Shown here in pieces: positions 32,093-43,587 of a stretch of 64,000 nt of DNA. Made by a program: the position numbers and the translations under genes. The stretch's first letter is position 1, and the number at the start of each line of letters is the position of its first letter. The stretch is from Amoebophrya sp. A120. Its lineage: Eukaryota; Sar; Dinophyceae; Syndiniales; Amoebophryaceae. The notes beneath the pieces were generated by a model that was not told the DNA's origin, searched no databases, and saw only the letters and a program-made list of their open reading frames with translations. The stretch lies in assembly GCA_905178155.1 (NCBI GenBank), contig CAJINV010000002.1, positions 820,422 through 884,421 of the forward strand. Direction: 5' to 3'.

Positions 32093-34298
32093 TCATTTCA
32101 TCAAAACGTTTGACATCATCATATCTGCCGCACCTCCTCCTCCACCAGAAGAAGACGCGGAAAAACCACCAGCACTACTTCCGCCCATCATTCCCGCCCC
32201 TATCCTGGACTCCTCCCCCACAAAAGCGCTCAAATCCGTCTGCGCCGGCGGCCAGATCGGCATGCGAGGGTAGGTATCAAAAGTAAAAATGTCTGGGTCT
32301 GGAAACTTGTGATGCTGGGTGGCGTCTCATGATGACGCTACAAATGCTGGCTCAGCATGACAAGTTTCTGCTCTCCTAGGTGTTGCCTATTCTGCATGAC
32401 AAACTGCGTTTCTGCATCACAGAAAAACGGAGCTCTTGGGTAACATGCATGACAGATTTAAGAGTCATGCCAGACAAGCATGACAAACATGAATTCTTCC
32501 AGACCCAGACATTTTTACAGTTGATAGTAGGTGTTTGGCGGCGTGATGTAAAGCTGCCCCTGCTTGTTACCCGAACTCGAATTCATGTTGGACGCCAAAA
32601 TCTGCCGTTCCATATATGCAATACAGATTTCCCGTACATGATGTACAAGATGCATCACAAATTTCACCAATTTGGAGTGCCACACTTGTCATGCTAAACT
32701 AGGATCGAAACCCAAATTTGTCATGCAGAGGCCGCATTTGTACTACGTGTACGGGAGATTTACTGTGGATACCAAATTCCCGCACAACACCCTGGCTTTC
32801 ATTACCGGGGCGGAAGTCAGTAGCGCTTTGTTCCGAATAAATTCGTTTGACGGATCTTGGTTGTCTTCTGGTGTTGCAGAAGACGCAGCGGCTCCGGACA
32901 CGTCGTCTCCTGGGGGTTCGGCTATCCCGCCTTCTTCTGGTGATAAGGTGCTCTCAGCGTCTTCTCCTGCGCCACCTCCAGTTGTTGTACCGTCTCCCTC
33001 TCCACCGCCTTCCTTCACCTTCGCCGCATCCTCCTCCGCTTCTCTATTCGCACTTCCAAAATCGGGTTCTACCTCCTTCTTCGTAACCAACAGCCAGTTC
33101 TTGAAGCGGTCGCAGGTTTTCCGCAAATTTTTCAGCAAATCCGAACTCTCGTACGACTTCTCATACTTCTCGTTCTCCGCCTGCCGGTAAGCTAAAACCG
33201 CGTTTTCCTTACAAGTATTAACTGCAAATAACGCATCGCACTCATATACAACATGCATTACAAATTTCCTCAGCTGCATGAGAAAGATAATTTGTAATGC
33301 GGATTTACCTCAAGAAAAGATTTGTAATGCATGATTACAATTACAACGAGTACGATATTTTTGCTGTTCATAGCAAGACTGTCCGATCTGCCAGTGTTTG
33401 GTCGCGATGGTTTCGTATCAAATGCAAAAGTGTCTGGATCTGGAAAGTTGGAACTTGTGATGCTGACTTTGGACTCTAAAAAAATCTGTATTGCATGACC
33501 AGCAAGAGGAGTCTAGTTTGTGCTACGCGGGGAGGGCGTTTGTCATGCGGAAATGGTATCAAGAAAGTTGCCAAAAATCTGTGATGCTGGGTCATGCATT
33601 ACAATCATCATGGGTCATGCCAGACAAGCATGACAAGCCTTCCATTTTTCCAGACCCAGACATTTTTGCATTTGATATTTCGAAATAGTTCGCCACTTGC
33701 GCGTACTTCGCCGCCTTCTGCGCAGCTTCGAAGGCGACGGACTGTTTTGTATCTGCTAGGTAAGTATCCTGTGCAAAAGTATCGTACTCGTAGTAATTGC
33801 AGTCATGCATTACAAAACTTTTTCTTAAGGTAAATCAGCATTACAAATTTTATTTCTCTTGCTGAAAGAATTTGCAATGCATTTATACGAATGCGATACT
33901 TTTGCAGTTCATAGTAAGACGGGTAGAGCGGTTCCGCTGCCTTCCAGGGGTCGGGGCCGGTGAGACCGGCGTACTCCTCTATCCTGAGTAAAAACGTACC
34001 CACACCATAGTCAAGATGGGGAATCGGCTAGACAAATCCACAAGTTTTGGCTGTTTTGCATGACAAATTTGCATTCGTAGTGTAGTGCGGTTTGAGCTAG
34101 CTCAGCAGCATCACAGATCTAGCATACCATGCTGATTGGAGCATGACAAATTGCAAAACACGACTAGAAAATGCTTCTCATGGGGCTCCGCATGAGAAAC
34201 ATTTTCAGCATGCAGATTTGCATTACAACTCTGGTGTGGGTACGTTTTTACTGAGGATATCCTCCTTTTCGACATCGTCCGCCGGGGGCAGATACATC
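32093..34298 (-). CDS. Unknown protein of about 320 residues
   Basis: Seven exons: 34258-34298, 33915-33981, 33676-33765, 33373-33414, 32771-33217, 32526-32615 and 32093-32277. I chose the ATG at 34298 (MYLPPADDVEKED) because no upstream exon in frame could be found; the true start may lie further up. The ordered N-terminal half reads EEYAGLTGPDPWKAAEPLYP, YLADTKQSVAFEAAQKAAKY, ATKHWQIGQSCY, then a likely helix (YRQAENEKYEKSYESSDLLK; CDRFKNWLLV). An acidic Gly/Ser linker follows, then RQILASNMNS and a proline-rich tail (YPRMPIWPPAQTDLSAF) ending in Gly/Ser and Met residues. No family is recognised. Its 42-base exon is among the smallest in the window. Confidence 0.75.
32278..32525 (+). mobile_element. 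Introner element, family A2
   Basis: Termini ATCAAAAGTAAAAATGTCTG and CAGACATTTTTACAGTTGAT. Interior nearly the same as 4001-4248, so the two copies are probably young. Confidence 0.85.
32616..32770 (-). mobile_element. Introner element, family G
   Basis: Termini CAGATTTCCCGTACATGATG and GTACGGGAGATTTACTGTGG (inverted, imperfect). A second copy in opposite orientation is at 45493-45648. Confidence 0.75.
33218..33372 (-). mobile_element. Introner element, family B, reverse
   Basis: Diverged left end ACTGCAAATAACGCATCGCA and right end GAGTACGATATTTTTGCTGT. It borders the 42-base exon. Confidence 0.8.
33415..33675 (+). mobile_element. Introner element, family A
   Basis: Termini ATCAAATGCAAAAGTGTCTG and CAGACATTTTTGCATTTGAT. 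TTTCG stands at both exon edges. Confidence 0.85.
33766..33914 (+). mobile_element. Introner element, family B, forward
   Basis: Termini GTGCAAAAGTATCGTACTCG and GAATGCGATACTTTTGCAGT. Confidence 0.85.
33982..34257 (-). mobile_element. Introner element, family C2
   Basis: Termini TCCTGAGTAAAAACGTACCC and GGGTACGTTTTTACTGAGGA. Interior is the reverse complement of the copies at 1-304 and 18104-18382. Confidence 0.85.
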
Positions 34299-34894
34299 TT
34301 GGGGTAAGTGTTTTGGTGTAACTTAAATTTTGGAAGTATAACAATACAAATTCACGCCTTTGATGTACCTTGTTGTCGTTGCTGCGCGCCACGAGTAATG
34401 AAGCCTTCTTGTTCTTCTAGTACTTCTAGTTCGACGACATTTTCGATCTTGTGCACACGTTCTGCGTCGAAAACAGCGAAAAAAGATTGCAAATTCACAT
34501 CTTCCAAAGGAAGGAAATCGAAATGTAGTTCTCTCGGGCGTCGACTTTTCCTTTTTAGATCATCGAAGGCGAACGCGCTCGTTGTAGGCTCTCAGAGTAG
34601 CATGCGACGAGTCGAAACATGAATGGAGCGAACACGGAGGAAAAACAAAACTCCCGCTCGTGCGAGCCACAAAGTCAACCGGTTTATTTCTATTTCACAC
34701 AATGACAAAAGTACACAGTGTCTAAAGAGAATATCGTGACAAGGGCAAAACATCGTTCTTCTGGAGTCCTTCCAATCTCCACAGAACTTCATCCCTAGGC
34801 AAATGATAATGATGTAAAAAAATGTATAGTGTAAGACTTCTCCAATTGTTCTTGTAAAACGCTGATTCCTTGTCACCTTGAGGGTGCACTACTT
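34299..34894. other. Intergenic between two minus-strand genes
   Basis: It holds the upstream DNA of the 320-residue gene and the downstream DNA of the PARP gene. No supported frame. Confidence 0.5.
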
Positions 34895-37800
34895 TCACCA
34901 CGCCCCCTGTCCGTGGAACCCCGATCCGCGCATGCCCCAACCATCATTGTGCGCTGCACCCCAAGCCATGTCATTGTGCGTTGCCATCCAGGAATCGCGA
35001 TACTGCCAGCCGGAGCTATCGCCTTCTCCTCCTTTTCCATACGAAGATATTCTGGCAGCGGCTCCTGTCGCACCACCGCCACCGTCGCCAGAAGGATGAT
35101 AATATCCAGCTGAGGACACGGTTGTGTAGCTGTAGTTTTCCGTATAAATATCGCCTTTCCTCCCGCTCAATCGCTTCTTCTGTAGATTCTCCATCGAGGG
35201 GCGTGGAGGTGCAGCTCCGGCGAGCGTGTTGCTACGAGTTAGCTTTCCCCTTCCCTTTGACGTAGTAGCTGCTCCAGGAGCCGATGGCAACTGCAATTTC
35301 GGAACAGCAGCTGCACCACCAGCAGCTGATGAACTACCTCCATTTGCGCCCGACTGCCCCGCACTCCCACCCCGCCTCGGTGTTGTTGGAGTGATAGCCT
35401 GCTCACCACTCCCACCTCGCCTGGGTGTGGTTGGGGCGATTGGCAAGTTAGACTTCCGGGGCCCCGGGGAAGGAGTCTCACCTTGATTCCCGTAAGAACT
35501 ACCGTATAATTGCTGCGCCGCGAGTCTTGGCGGCAACCTGACCATCGGCCCGTGATGCGCGTAAAAGGGGGCGGTTCTGGGTGTCGAATGTGGCGTCGCC
35601 GGCGGGGTAAATTGTTCGTCACTTTTTCTCCTTCCACTCAACCGAAGCGCGTTTGGTGCTAGCTCGTCAGACGGTCTCGGTGTTGCAGCAGCTCTTGGTG
35701 TCTTCATCTCCTCCGCCACTAATTTCGGATCCGTTTCGGCCGCTGGTTCCAAACACGCACTCGGCCGTTGGTAGTAACCGGCGCGATAGTAGATGATAAA
35801 TTCCGGTAATATTTGCGATGGATCGAACAGGACAAATTCCCGGAATTTCAATCTGATGTTGTCCGCCATCAATGTATTGAAACCCGCCTTTCCCATTTTC
35901 TCCGCGACCCCTTCTTCGATTTCGAAGTGGGGTGTCGAATTTTTACTGTCCCTTTTCTCGGCAGCATCAGCTGCGTCCTTCACCGCCTCATCGGAATTTG
36001 TGATGCAGTTAAAAGCCATATTGTCAATTTTTTCCAAATCCTCCGCCTTACACGCCATTTTGTGGCTGACAAACACCTTGCCCAGCGCACTTCTGCACAA
36101 CAGCTGCGTGCGGGGCTTCGTAATCGCGTTCATTTGCTCGGGGAAGTACAGCCTGGCCCCGGCGGAACAGTGCGATTTCTCGTTCACTGTGAGAAGTTGC
36201 TTGTCCACACGGGTGGGCTGGGTGTTGTAGTAGTATTCCGAAACGGTTTTAGCAATACTTGTTTTGCGGCTGTTGGAGTTTGTGGTTGTGTTTGATTTGA
36301 TGTTCATCCCGCCGCCGTCTTCTGACTCTGTAAAGGATTTGAAGTTGTTAACTCTGTCCATGGATTCCAACTCAACCAACTCAGCCGTATATCTGTCCGC
36401 TTTCGAACTCGCTTCTGCTAGGTAAATCGCCTTTCCAAACCGAGACCCGTGCTTCGATTTCTCACTCGCTTCTGGTAGGTTGATATGAACTTCAAAAGCA
36501 TCGCACTCGTACTAATTGCAAACATGCATGACAAATCGTCTTCCTAAAGTAAAACAGCATTACGAATCCCATTTGTGATGCTGAGGGAAGTTGTGATGCT
36601 ATTTATACGTAGCACGTTGCTTTTGCAGTTCATAGTTGAACCCCTTCTGCGCGATCTCCCACGCGTTTCTTTCCTTCGTACCGTGGAAAAGGAAGCATTC
36701 GTTGTATTCTTTGTAAACCGGGTAAACATGGTCGTCGACGTAATTACTTGAATATGAATTGTAATTGTTCGAATTCGAATTATCTCCAAAAACCTCCGGC
36801 AGCGCCCTGGGCCAGATTTTATCCGGAGTGACTTTCTCCGTCATCACCTTATTCGTGTCGAACTGCGTTTTTTTCTCGACATTCGTGTACATTTTGTCAG
36901 AGATCCAGTCAAACTGTTCCCAGATTTTTTCCCTCGTATCCTCAAACAACTCAACCTGGTTCTCGGAATAGCACCAGTAAACCTTGTCCACAACGTAGAA
37001 ATCTGGGACGTTTTCCTGTAACTTCACCGACCTGGGATGTTGCTCCTTTTTCAAATTCGCGAGAACCACATTTGTTGCGTTTTTCAACTTTTGTACCGCG
37101 GGACCTTGTTTATCCTTAATCTCATTCTTGACCTCGTCCTTCACCTTGATCGCCGCTGCCAAATTCGCGGTTTGCCGCTTCTTTTTCAGATTCGACTCCC
37201 ACATTAACTCGTGTTGGGAATCCGTTTTCCGGTGGGTTTCAGTATGGAAGTGCACAACTCCTGCTCCCCCTCATTTGTATGGCATGGCCAGCAATACAAA
37301 CACCAGCACACGTGTATGCTGTGCATGACAAGTTCATGCGACGGATGCAGTGCTGTTTGCGCTTCCAGGTTTTGTCATGCAAACAGTGCCACAAGTCAGT
37401 GCAGCAACCGGATTTGGGATTTTGCATGACAAATGACGGGGAGGGGGAGTTGTGCACTCTCATATTCGTTTAAAAGCTTTTCGAAGACATTGATGACTTG
37501 TGCGTGCTTCGGGTTTTCTCTGTGGAAGGAGGTGTGGGTGAAAAACCCGATAGACTGTGGCTCATCTCGTACACTCCCATCAGTAGACCGGCTGCCGGGA
37601 GTTCTCGTACTGCTTGTGCTCCTCTTTGTCTTGGTAGAAGAAGTTGTACTTCTCGGTTTCTTGTTAGAAGTGTTACCGCCTGCAGGAGGTGGTGGACTAC
37701 TTACTTTTGCGGCTTGTACTTTCGCGGAGGTTTTTTTCACAATATCGTTTTTCACCTGTTTCACCTTCTCGGTCACCTGTTTCACCTTCTCGGCTCTCGG

Positions 37801-39228
37801 TTGTTGCAAAGGTGCGGTCTTTTTGCTTTTGAAAAGCGAACTCCAAAAACCTTCGCCCTCGGGTTTCGGCTGTTTTCGTGCTAGCGGGAGAAGGCCCTTG
37901 ACATCATAGGCACTAGAGCTGCCTGCAGTTTCTTCTTCTGGATGTAGTTGCGGAGCCACGCGCACCTCCAAAACTCTATCGTCACTATCTACCCGGTACT
38001 CCACTGGCGTGCCTTTCTCCAAAATGAAAACGGAATGATTTTCATCTGTAGTCAGCTCGACCTTGGAGAATTGGAGGAGCTGCAGATCCTCATCGTGCAG
38101 CCCGTCGTGGCTTGCATGATCTTGATCTCCAGCAGGAGCACCTTCATGCACGATATCACCATCCGCCCCCTTCTGGTAATACGCTACTTTCGCCCCGTGG
38201 TGATCACCGTCGATGGCTAAGGATTTTGATTCCTCCTCATGATGATGATGGTGGTCTTCCGGCTTCCTCTCGTGTCCGACCAAATCATGGTTTATCAGTT
38301 TGTTGACATCAATGTGTTTCAGCAAGCCAAATCCGGATTTGTCATCGTAGTTCACGATCTCCCCCTTGTGGAACTTCTCATCTGGGTGGATTAAATCTTC
38401 CTCGTCCGATAAAGCTTTCGCCGTGTCTTGCTGTACTGCGACTGCCCCTGCTGGACCGGTTTCTATTGCGAGACTCGCTTGTAGGCGGGTTATAACCTCG
38501 TCGTTCCCTGCGGGAGCTACCTGTTGATCACCATCACCTTCGTGAAGAGGACCAACATCTTCCCCCTCCGTAATCCCGATCTCCACGAGAGAGTCATGCA
38601 AATACTTCGGATGACTACTCGGTAAAAAACTCTTCGACAGCGTTAGCTTCTTTTCCTTCTCGAGCTCGTTGAACTGCGCTATCTGGTCATAATACTCCTT
38701 TTTCACCCCGTGCATAACACTCACCGCCTCGCCCTCCGGGTGGGTTATATCTGAGAGAGCGTCAGCGTTTTTTGACAGCAGAGAACCGTGTCCTTGACCG
38801 GGTTCTTCTTTGAAGGGAGCTATTGTGGCGTTGAGTGGGGAGATCGACGCGGCAGACGATTCGGCTTCATCACCGTCGCTGTCGGTAAAAGCCAACGCCT
38901 CAAACAACCCCTGATGGTCGTAATTCTGCGGTTTTCTCGTCTGATGCGCGAATTTCACCACCTCGTCATCTGGTATAGTTGCGTCCGAAACTGCGCCAGT
39001 ATCGCTAGCGACGATCTTCTCGCCCCGTTGCATCAAAACTACGGAGGATTCGCTGCCTGAAACCACGGAGCTTTTACTAGCTGTATTAGCGTCTTTTGAA
39101 AACAACACGGGCGGTAGTTGTTTCGCTTTAACCGGTGGGGGTCCTTTCCGCGGTCGCGGTGGTGGGTGGTAGTTGAAGCGAAAAGCGCGCCGGCGGCCCT
39201 CGGGAAATGGGAGAAACTCTTCCGACAT
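34895..39228 (-). CDS. PARP-type ADP-ribosyltransferase with long disordered arms
   Basis: Transfers ADP-ribose from NAD+ to a target. Exons 37461-39228, 36635-37244 and 34895-36481; about 1,320 residues. The ATG at 39228 starts MSEEFLPFPEG. The first 590 residues are acidic and low-complexity with a His cluster (HHHHHEEE near 310) and a Lys/Ser/Thr-rich part, so probably disordered. The catalytic domain follows: FLFHGTKERNAWEIAQKGFN (NAD-binding His), GSRFGKAIYLAEASSKADRY (second triad residue Tyr) and KFREFVLFDPSQILPEFIIY (Glu in the REFVLFD position). The H-Y-E triad of poly-ADP-ribosylating members therefore appears intact. Between the last two motifs lies an insertion of about 140 residues. 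The tail is rich in Pro, Arg, Gly and Ser with repeated PTTPRRGGS. I see no zinc finger, BRCT or WGR domain. Whether it makes mono- or poly-ADP-ribose is not settled. Confidence 0.88.
36482..36634 (+). mobile_element. Introner element, family B, forward
   Basis: Diverged left end CTTCAAAAGCATCGCACTCG and right end GTAGCACGTTGCTTTTGCAG. It splits the PARP domain between its His and Tyr motifs. Confidence 0.85.
37245..37460 (+). mobile_element. Introner element, family D
   Basis: Termini AGTGCACAACTCCTGCTCCC and GGGGAGGGGGAGTTGTGCAC. Only two copies are in the window; the other is at 56685-56898 in the same orientation. Confidence 0.85.
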
Positions 39229-42200
39229 TGTTTTGGGGGTAATTGTGTAGTTTGCGATTAGCTTTAAACTAATTGGTGCTGGTGCTGGAAGTTGCTGTTG
39301 ACGTACTCAAATAGGATTAGGATTATTGATGTAGTGCTTGTGCTTGTCAAGGTGAGAGGACACAAACGAGGCCAGCGCTCAGGGTATGAGCGTCTACCTT
39401 CGCGACCATAAAACCAAAATGGGAATAAAGTGGCATAGCAGCATGGGAATGCGCCGTTACCTTGACTTTCTGAAGTGCACCTGGCGTACTCAATCAATTC
39501 ATTCACTGTGGTGCGGAGATGTCGCCGTGAGTTGATGCTGATGGATCGTCTCCATGGTACGACAAACGAAAGAGTTTTTATTTCCGGAGGAATTTGCACG
39601 ACAAAAAATAAAAAACGAGCGATAGTATGGTACTGACAGAAGTTCATGGCCTACGAAAGCAGGACCGACAGAAGAAGAGACGTATTCACTTTGGTTGCAG
39701 ATCAGAGATCAGAGGTGTCAGCCCACGTGACGCCGTCACGCAAGCTGGGCTCAACGCAGCGGTCAGGCAATCCTAACCACCACGTCGGCCGTAAAATAGA
39801 TTTGCGTTTGTCAGAAGTTTGGAGCTGATGACACAGAAATAACTAAACCCTTTTGATGCAGACTAGAGAAGCTAAAAACTAGGCTCCGAAGAGCTGAGCT
39901 GGAATGGGCGAGAAGACTATGCTCCGAGGAGCTACTTTGGAAAGGTTTTAAAAAAACTATGCTCCGAGGAGCGGGCCTGGGGGAGCTAAAACAAAACTAA
40001 GCTTTCAGATTTTGGATTTCAAACAAAATAAAACTACACGACAATAGGTCAGAATAATGGTCTTCGTCCTGCGAAAACCCTCAAACCGGCTACAAGTCGT
40101 GACTTATCGAGATCGCCACTTTTCAAACTACGCAGGATTAGTCTTTTCGCAGAAAAAGAGCCCAGGAACTTTCCCGAACTAAACAAAGCTGCAGTTTTAG
40201 ATGGGGACAAGGCGATACATGTGAGATCATGGAAAACAACAGCTTTTTTGGATTTTCGCTACCAATAATGAGTCCGCTTTTCCATCATAGCATCGGGACA
40301 AGGCGAGCTTGATGGATCCACAGAGCTTGTAAGAGTTTAACTACGAGGTGCGAAGCCTTTAACACGTACTGCGGTCCTTTCCCGACGATCAAGTTTAAAA
40401 CTCTCACTTCTGTAATTACGTTCGTGTAATAGCATCGCAAGTTCATAAACAACGGAGCTACCAAGAGAGACAAAACACGACGTCGCTCGTCTCACATCAG
40501 CACACCATCGTGTTGCGGACTAGCAAAGCTCCCAACTGAGAAAAAGAAAGGTAAAAGAAAAAAGAAAGCCAAACTCAGATAGTTTGACTTTTACCTTGCT
40601 GTAAAGAGAAAGAAAAACTGCACTCCTAGAGAGTTACGGTTTTTTTTTTGTGTTTTTTATTTTCTGGTAGTCGATATCGATAAACTTCTTCTTCGAGCAA
40701 AAAATAAGGTCCTAAACCCGCCGACCTGAATCCACGATTTTCCCAAATCGCCCATACAAAAAACGCCAGAATCACCGAAATAGCCCGGCGGACCAAGGAC
40801 AGCAAAGAGAACTCTCTCGCGTTACATCGATAAACAGGTCGCCCGGTCTACATGGTAACAATTCCACGACATTATTACACAATTTGGAAGCTTAATAGTT
40901 CACCCGAGTTGGTTATGAAAATAGGTCGAACGAAATTTCTGCTTCTAGAACTACTTTTTTCCGGTGTCAAAAACAGAGATGAACAAGTCCTCTTATTCAA
41001 AAACTGAAGTCCCCCAGGCAGGTTAACAACGAACGCAGCAAAAATCTACTTCGCAACAGCTACAGCCCTACCACCTGCACCAGCTTTCTTCTTTTTCGGC
41101 TTTCGCATCCAACGAAAACCGAATTGGTGTGCGTGAGCAGGACCGACAGAAGAAGAGACGTATTCACTTTGGTTGCAGCACGAAAACCGAACTTCTTTCT
41201 TTTTCAACAGACAGCAAAACTGGAAACTTGGGAAGCCATAAACTACTTGAAAAACCTGGGAAGCCTTAAACTATTTGAAATACCTGGGTAGCCTTAAAAC
41301 CTTTGAGTACTTTGGGGACAGTAAAAAAATGAATCAAGTAATAGATTGATGGTAGTGAGAAGTGAATGACTAGACAACATAGCGCAATACTACACAACTT
41401 GGGGGCTTAACAGATCAGATTTTAGGTCGGGAGGATCTTATTATTAGCAATCTTGATTAGCGCCGCGCAGATCAGGACTAGATCACGCGAAAGAAATAAA
41501 ATGTAGATCAAGCCGCGTAGAGCACTAAAAAAGCATCTCTGATTTTTGCAAATATTCATTTTTAGAGGGGGACAAGGCGAGTAGGAAAAGAAACAGGAAA
41601 ATTGGCAGACTTCCTGCTTTTTCCTTGCCTTGTAAAGTCTAAATCGACCGATATAGGTGGGGACAAGTCGTGCTGTATGAGTTAGTAAAGATACAGAAAA
41701 GCGAAGTCCTAAACCCGCCGACCTGAGTGCACGACTTTTACCTAACCTTCCATAAAAAAAACGTCAGAGTCACCGATTTAGCCCGGCGGAACAAGGACAG
41801 CATTTAGAACTCTCTCGCGTCACAACGATACCCAGGTCTAAACGAATAACATGAAGAGCGTAAATATTGCAAAGAGGGCATGGTTGGTCGCTCCAACTGG
41901 CTCTCTTCACCATATCGCACCACGAGCTCCATTTAAACAAGTGAAAAAAGAAGAGAAAAAAGGGAAGGAAAGGCAAGCACTACGCGCGCTTGGCTTTTAG
42001 TACACTAGTTCTACTGTAACTGCTCTTTTTTTTTTGTGTGTTTTTAGTTTTTTTTCGCTATAATAACTTCTTCCTTTCAACTAACGCTCACTACTACTTT
42101 CGGCTCACTCTACGAGCTGGCTCCTCTTACGTAAACAACGGGAGCCCTCGGCTTTCTGCGTGACTTCGTAGCGGCAATAAACGGGGCCGGGTCGACAAGT

Positions 42201-42262
42201 ATCTGCGTCTTCAAAGCAATCGCTGCCTCAAGCGCTAGCGACTTGAAGGTCTACGAAAGCAG
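39229..42262. repeat. AT-rich repeat region, left part
   Basis: No coding frame. Several small repeat families are interleaved: TGCTCCGAGGAGC-type units near 39880-39980; a CCTGGGAAGCCTTAAACTA unit repeated three times at 41225-41305; and two diverged copies about 1 kb apart (from 40709 and 41709) beginning CCTAAACCCGCCGACCTGA and including AGCCCGGCGGA(C/A)CAAGGACAGC. GGGGACAAGGCGA recurs near 40200, 40290, 41570 and 41660. Possibly a decayed transposon cluster or satellite. Confidence 0.65.
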
Positions 42263-42416
42263 GACCGACGGAAGAGGAGACGTATTCACTTTGGTTGCAG
42301 CACAGAAGAAGAGACGTATTCACTTTGGTTACAGAAGAAGAGACGTATTCACTTTGGTTACAGAAGAAGAGACGTATTCACTTTGGTTACAGAAGAAGAG
42401 ACGTATTCACTTGGTG
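42263..42416 (+). repeat. 29-base tandem repeat, about five units
   Basis: The unit has the core GAAGAGACGTATTCACTTTG and is nearly perfect in the last four copies. Single copies of the same core are at about 39672, 41148, 43599 and 44853, several followed by CAGCACGAAAACCGAATTGG. Confidence 0.9.
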
Positions 42417-43232
42417 TGCGGCATTCACTTGATTTTGTTTTTATCGGAATTTTTATCCTCATCGCCATTTTGGATTTGGCAGCTCCCTGGTTCGTAATAA
42501 ATTGCACGAGATCAAGACAGCTGAAGCCTTCAAAGAGAAATTAAAGCGAAAACTCTGAAAATGGATCTGGCATTGTAAACGGAGAATGGGCCTGACGGTG
42601 TAACGATTATAACAAATACCACATAGGCAAAAACCCCACCTATCCACAGGAAATCAACTTTGAATTGCAGCGCCAGACCTGCTGCTAGTGAGTCGGTAAC
42701 AAGCGTCGAATGCGCGTCAAGCTTATCAACTGTGGCTGAGCAAAAGACGACATCAACAGGTTGATCATGTGTTTGTTCAAAATCGGGGCAAGTTCAAGAT
42801 CTTCGTGGCGGATCATCACGATCATCATCATCTTCGTTGGTAAAGGTGCAACTAGATGTGCCTGTGGGATGATCACTCAGGCACACAGGCAGAGTAAAAG
42901 CTACTAGAAGCGATCTTCATCCCTTACATAAGACCTGAAGGGTTCTTTCCTCCAACATCTTATTCAAAACTGACACTTCCTTGAAGCTGAAGCATACTCA
43001 GGATCCACATCTTCTCAAACCCGTTCGTGATCGTATGTTAGCGCTTTAGGAAAGGGCAAAGACACCGTCCAGCGCGCATGCAAAAATAAAAAAATACGGC
43101 ACGAAAGAAACAAGCATTGGCGATCTTTCTTTGTGTAATTCGATAGAAAATGCCTCACGCCTTAGCGAACGAAGCTTCTTCACCCGCAACGAGATGTGGT
43201 TTTTTGGATTCGGAAGAAGCTTACTCTGCCAA
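42417..43232. other. Non-coding DNA in the repeat region
   Basis: Contains a stretch (about 42433-42500) loosely like the 5' end of the 967-residue gene at 6907-6975, and otherwise nothing I can name. Confidence 0.4.
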
Positions 43233-43587
43233 GCTAGAGCAGGTAGAAAGTTAGGTTTGTCATGCACGACTACCTACGAGTACGGTACTGTTGCATTCCA
43301 TACTCGAGAAACTGAAACAACTTCTCGCTGTCGTGCTCCGCATTGGACCCAGAAGTTTCGACCAAAACGCCGAACTTCGGCTTTCCGTTTCCCTCCGGCA
43401 GTAAAAACTCCGGTATGGCGGGCAGGTCCGGCAAATTCTTGCTCAAATTCTCCGTGCATTCAGCATCCCAAAATTCGTAGGCGGAGAGGATCTCGCCGAG
43501 CTCCGCGCGGGCTTTTTGGAAAAGCGAAACGACGTCATCATAGTGGTCGACGGACAGCAGGAGCACGTGTTTGGCGTTACATTTTGG
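43233..43587 (-). pseudogene. Copy of D2HGDH exon 7 plus half an introner
   Basis: About 355 bases match 10673-11029 with scattered substitutions. The copied part covers almost exactly one exon of D2HGDH and the adjoining 63 bases of the family B introner, but nothing of the GT-AG intron on the other side. The reading frame is still open ([16 protein letters not shown] kept), with a few changes such as DNYDD to DHYDD. Intron sequence in the copy argues for DNA-level duplication, not retrocopying. On the right it abuts a repeat with the GAAGAGACGTATTCAC core. No other D2HGDH exons are nearby, so it cannot make the enzyme. Confidence 0.9.

Noticed and set aside
34308-34622. Plus-strand 104-residue frame
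   Set aside because: Cys/Ser-rich composition from antisense or AT-rich DNA; no support from context.
42263-42416. Second CRISPR-like array
   Set aside because: The 29-base units are directly joined without spacers, so this is a plain tandem repeat.
43274-43566. Independent gene encoding a [12 protein letters not shown] protein
   Set aside because: It is a one-exon copy of D2HGDH without the FAD-binding or C-terminal parts, so it is listed as a pseudogene fragment.
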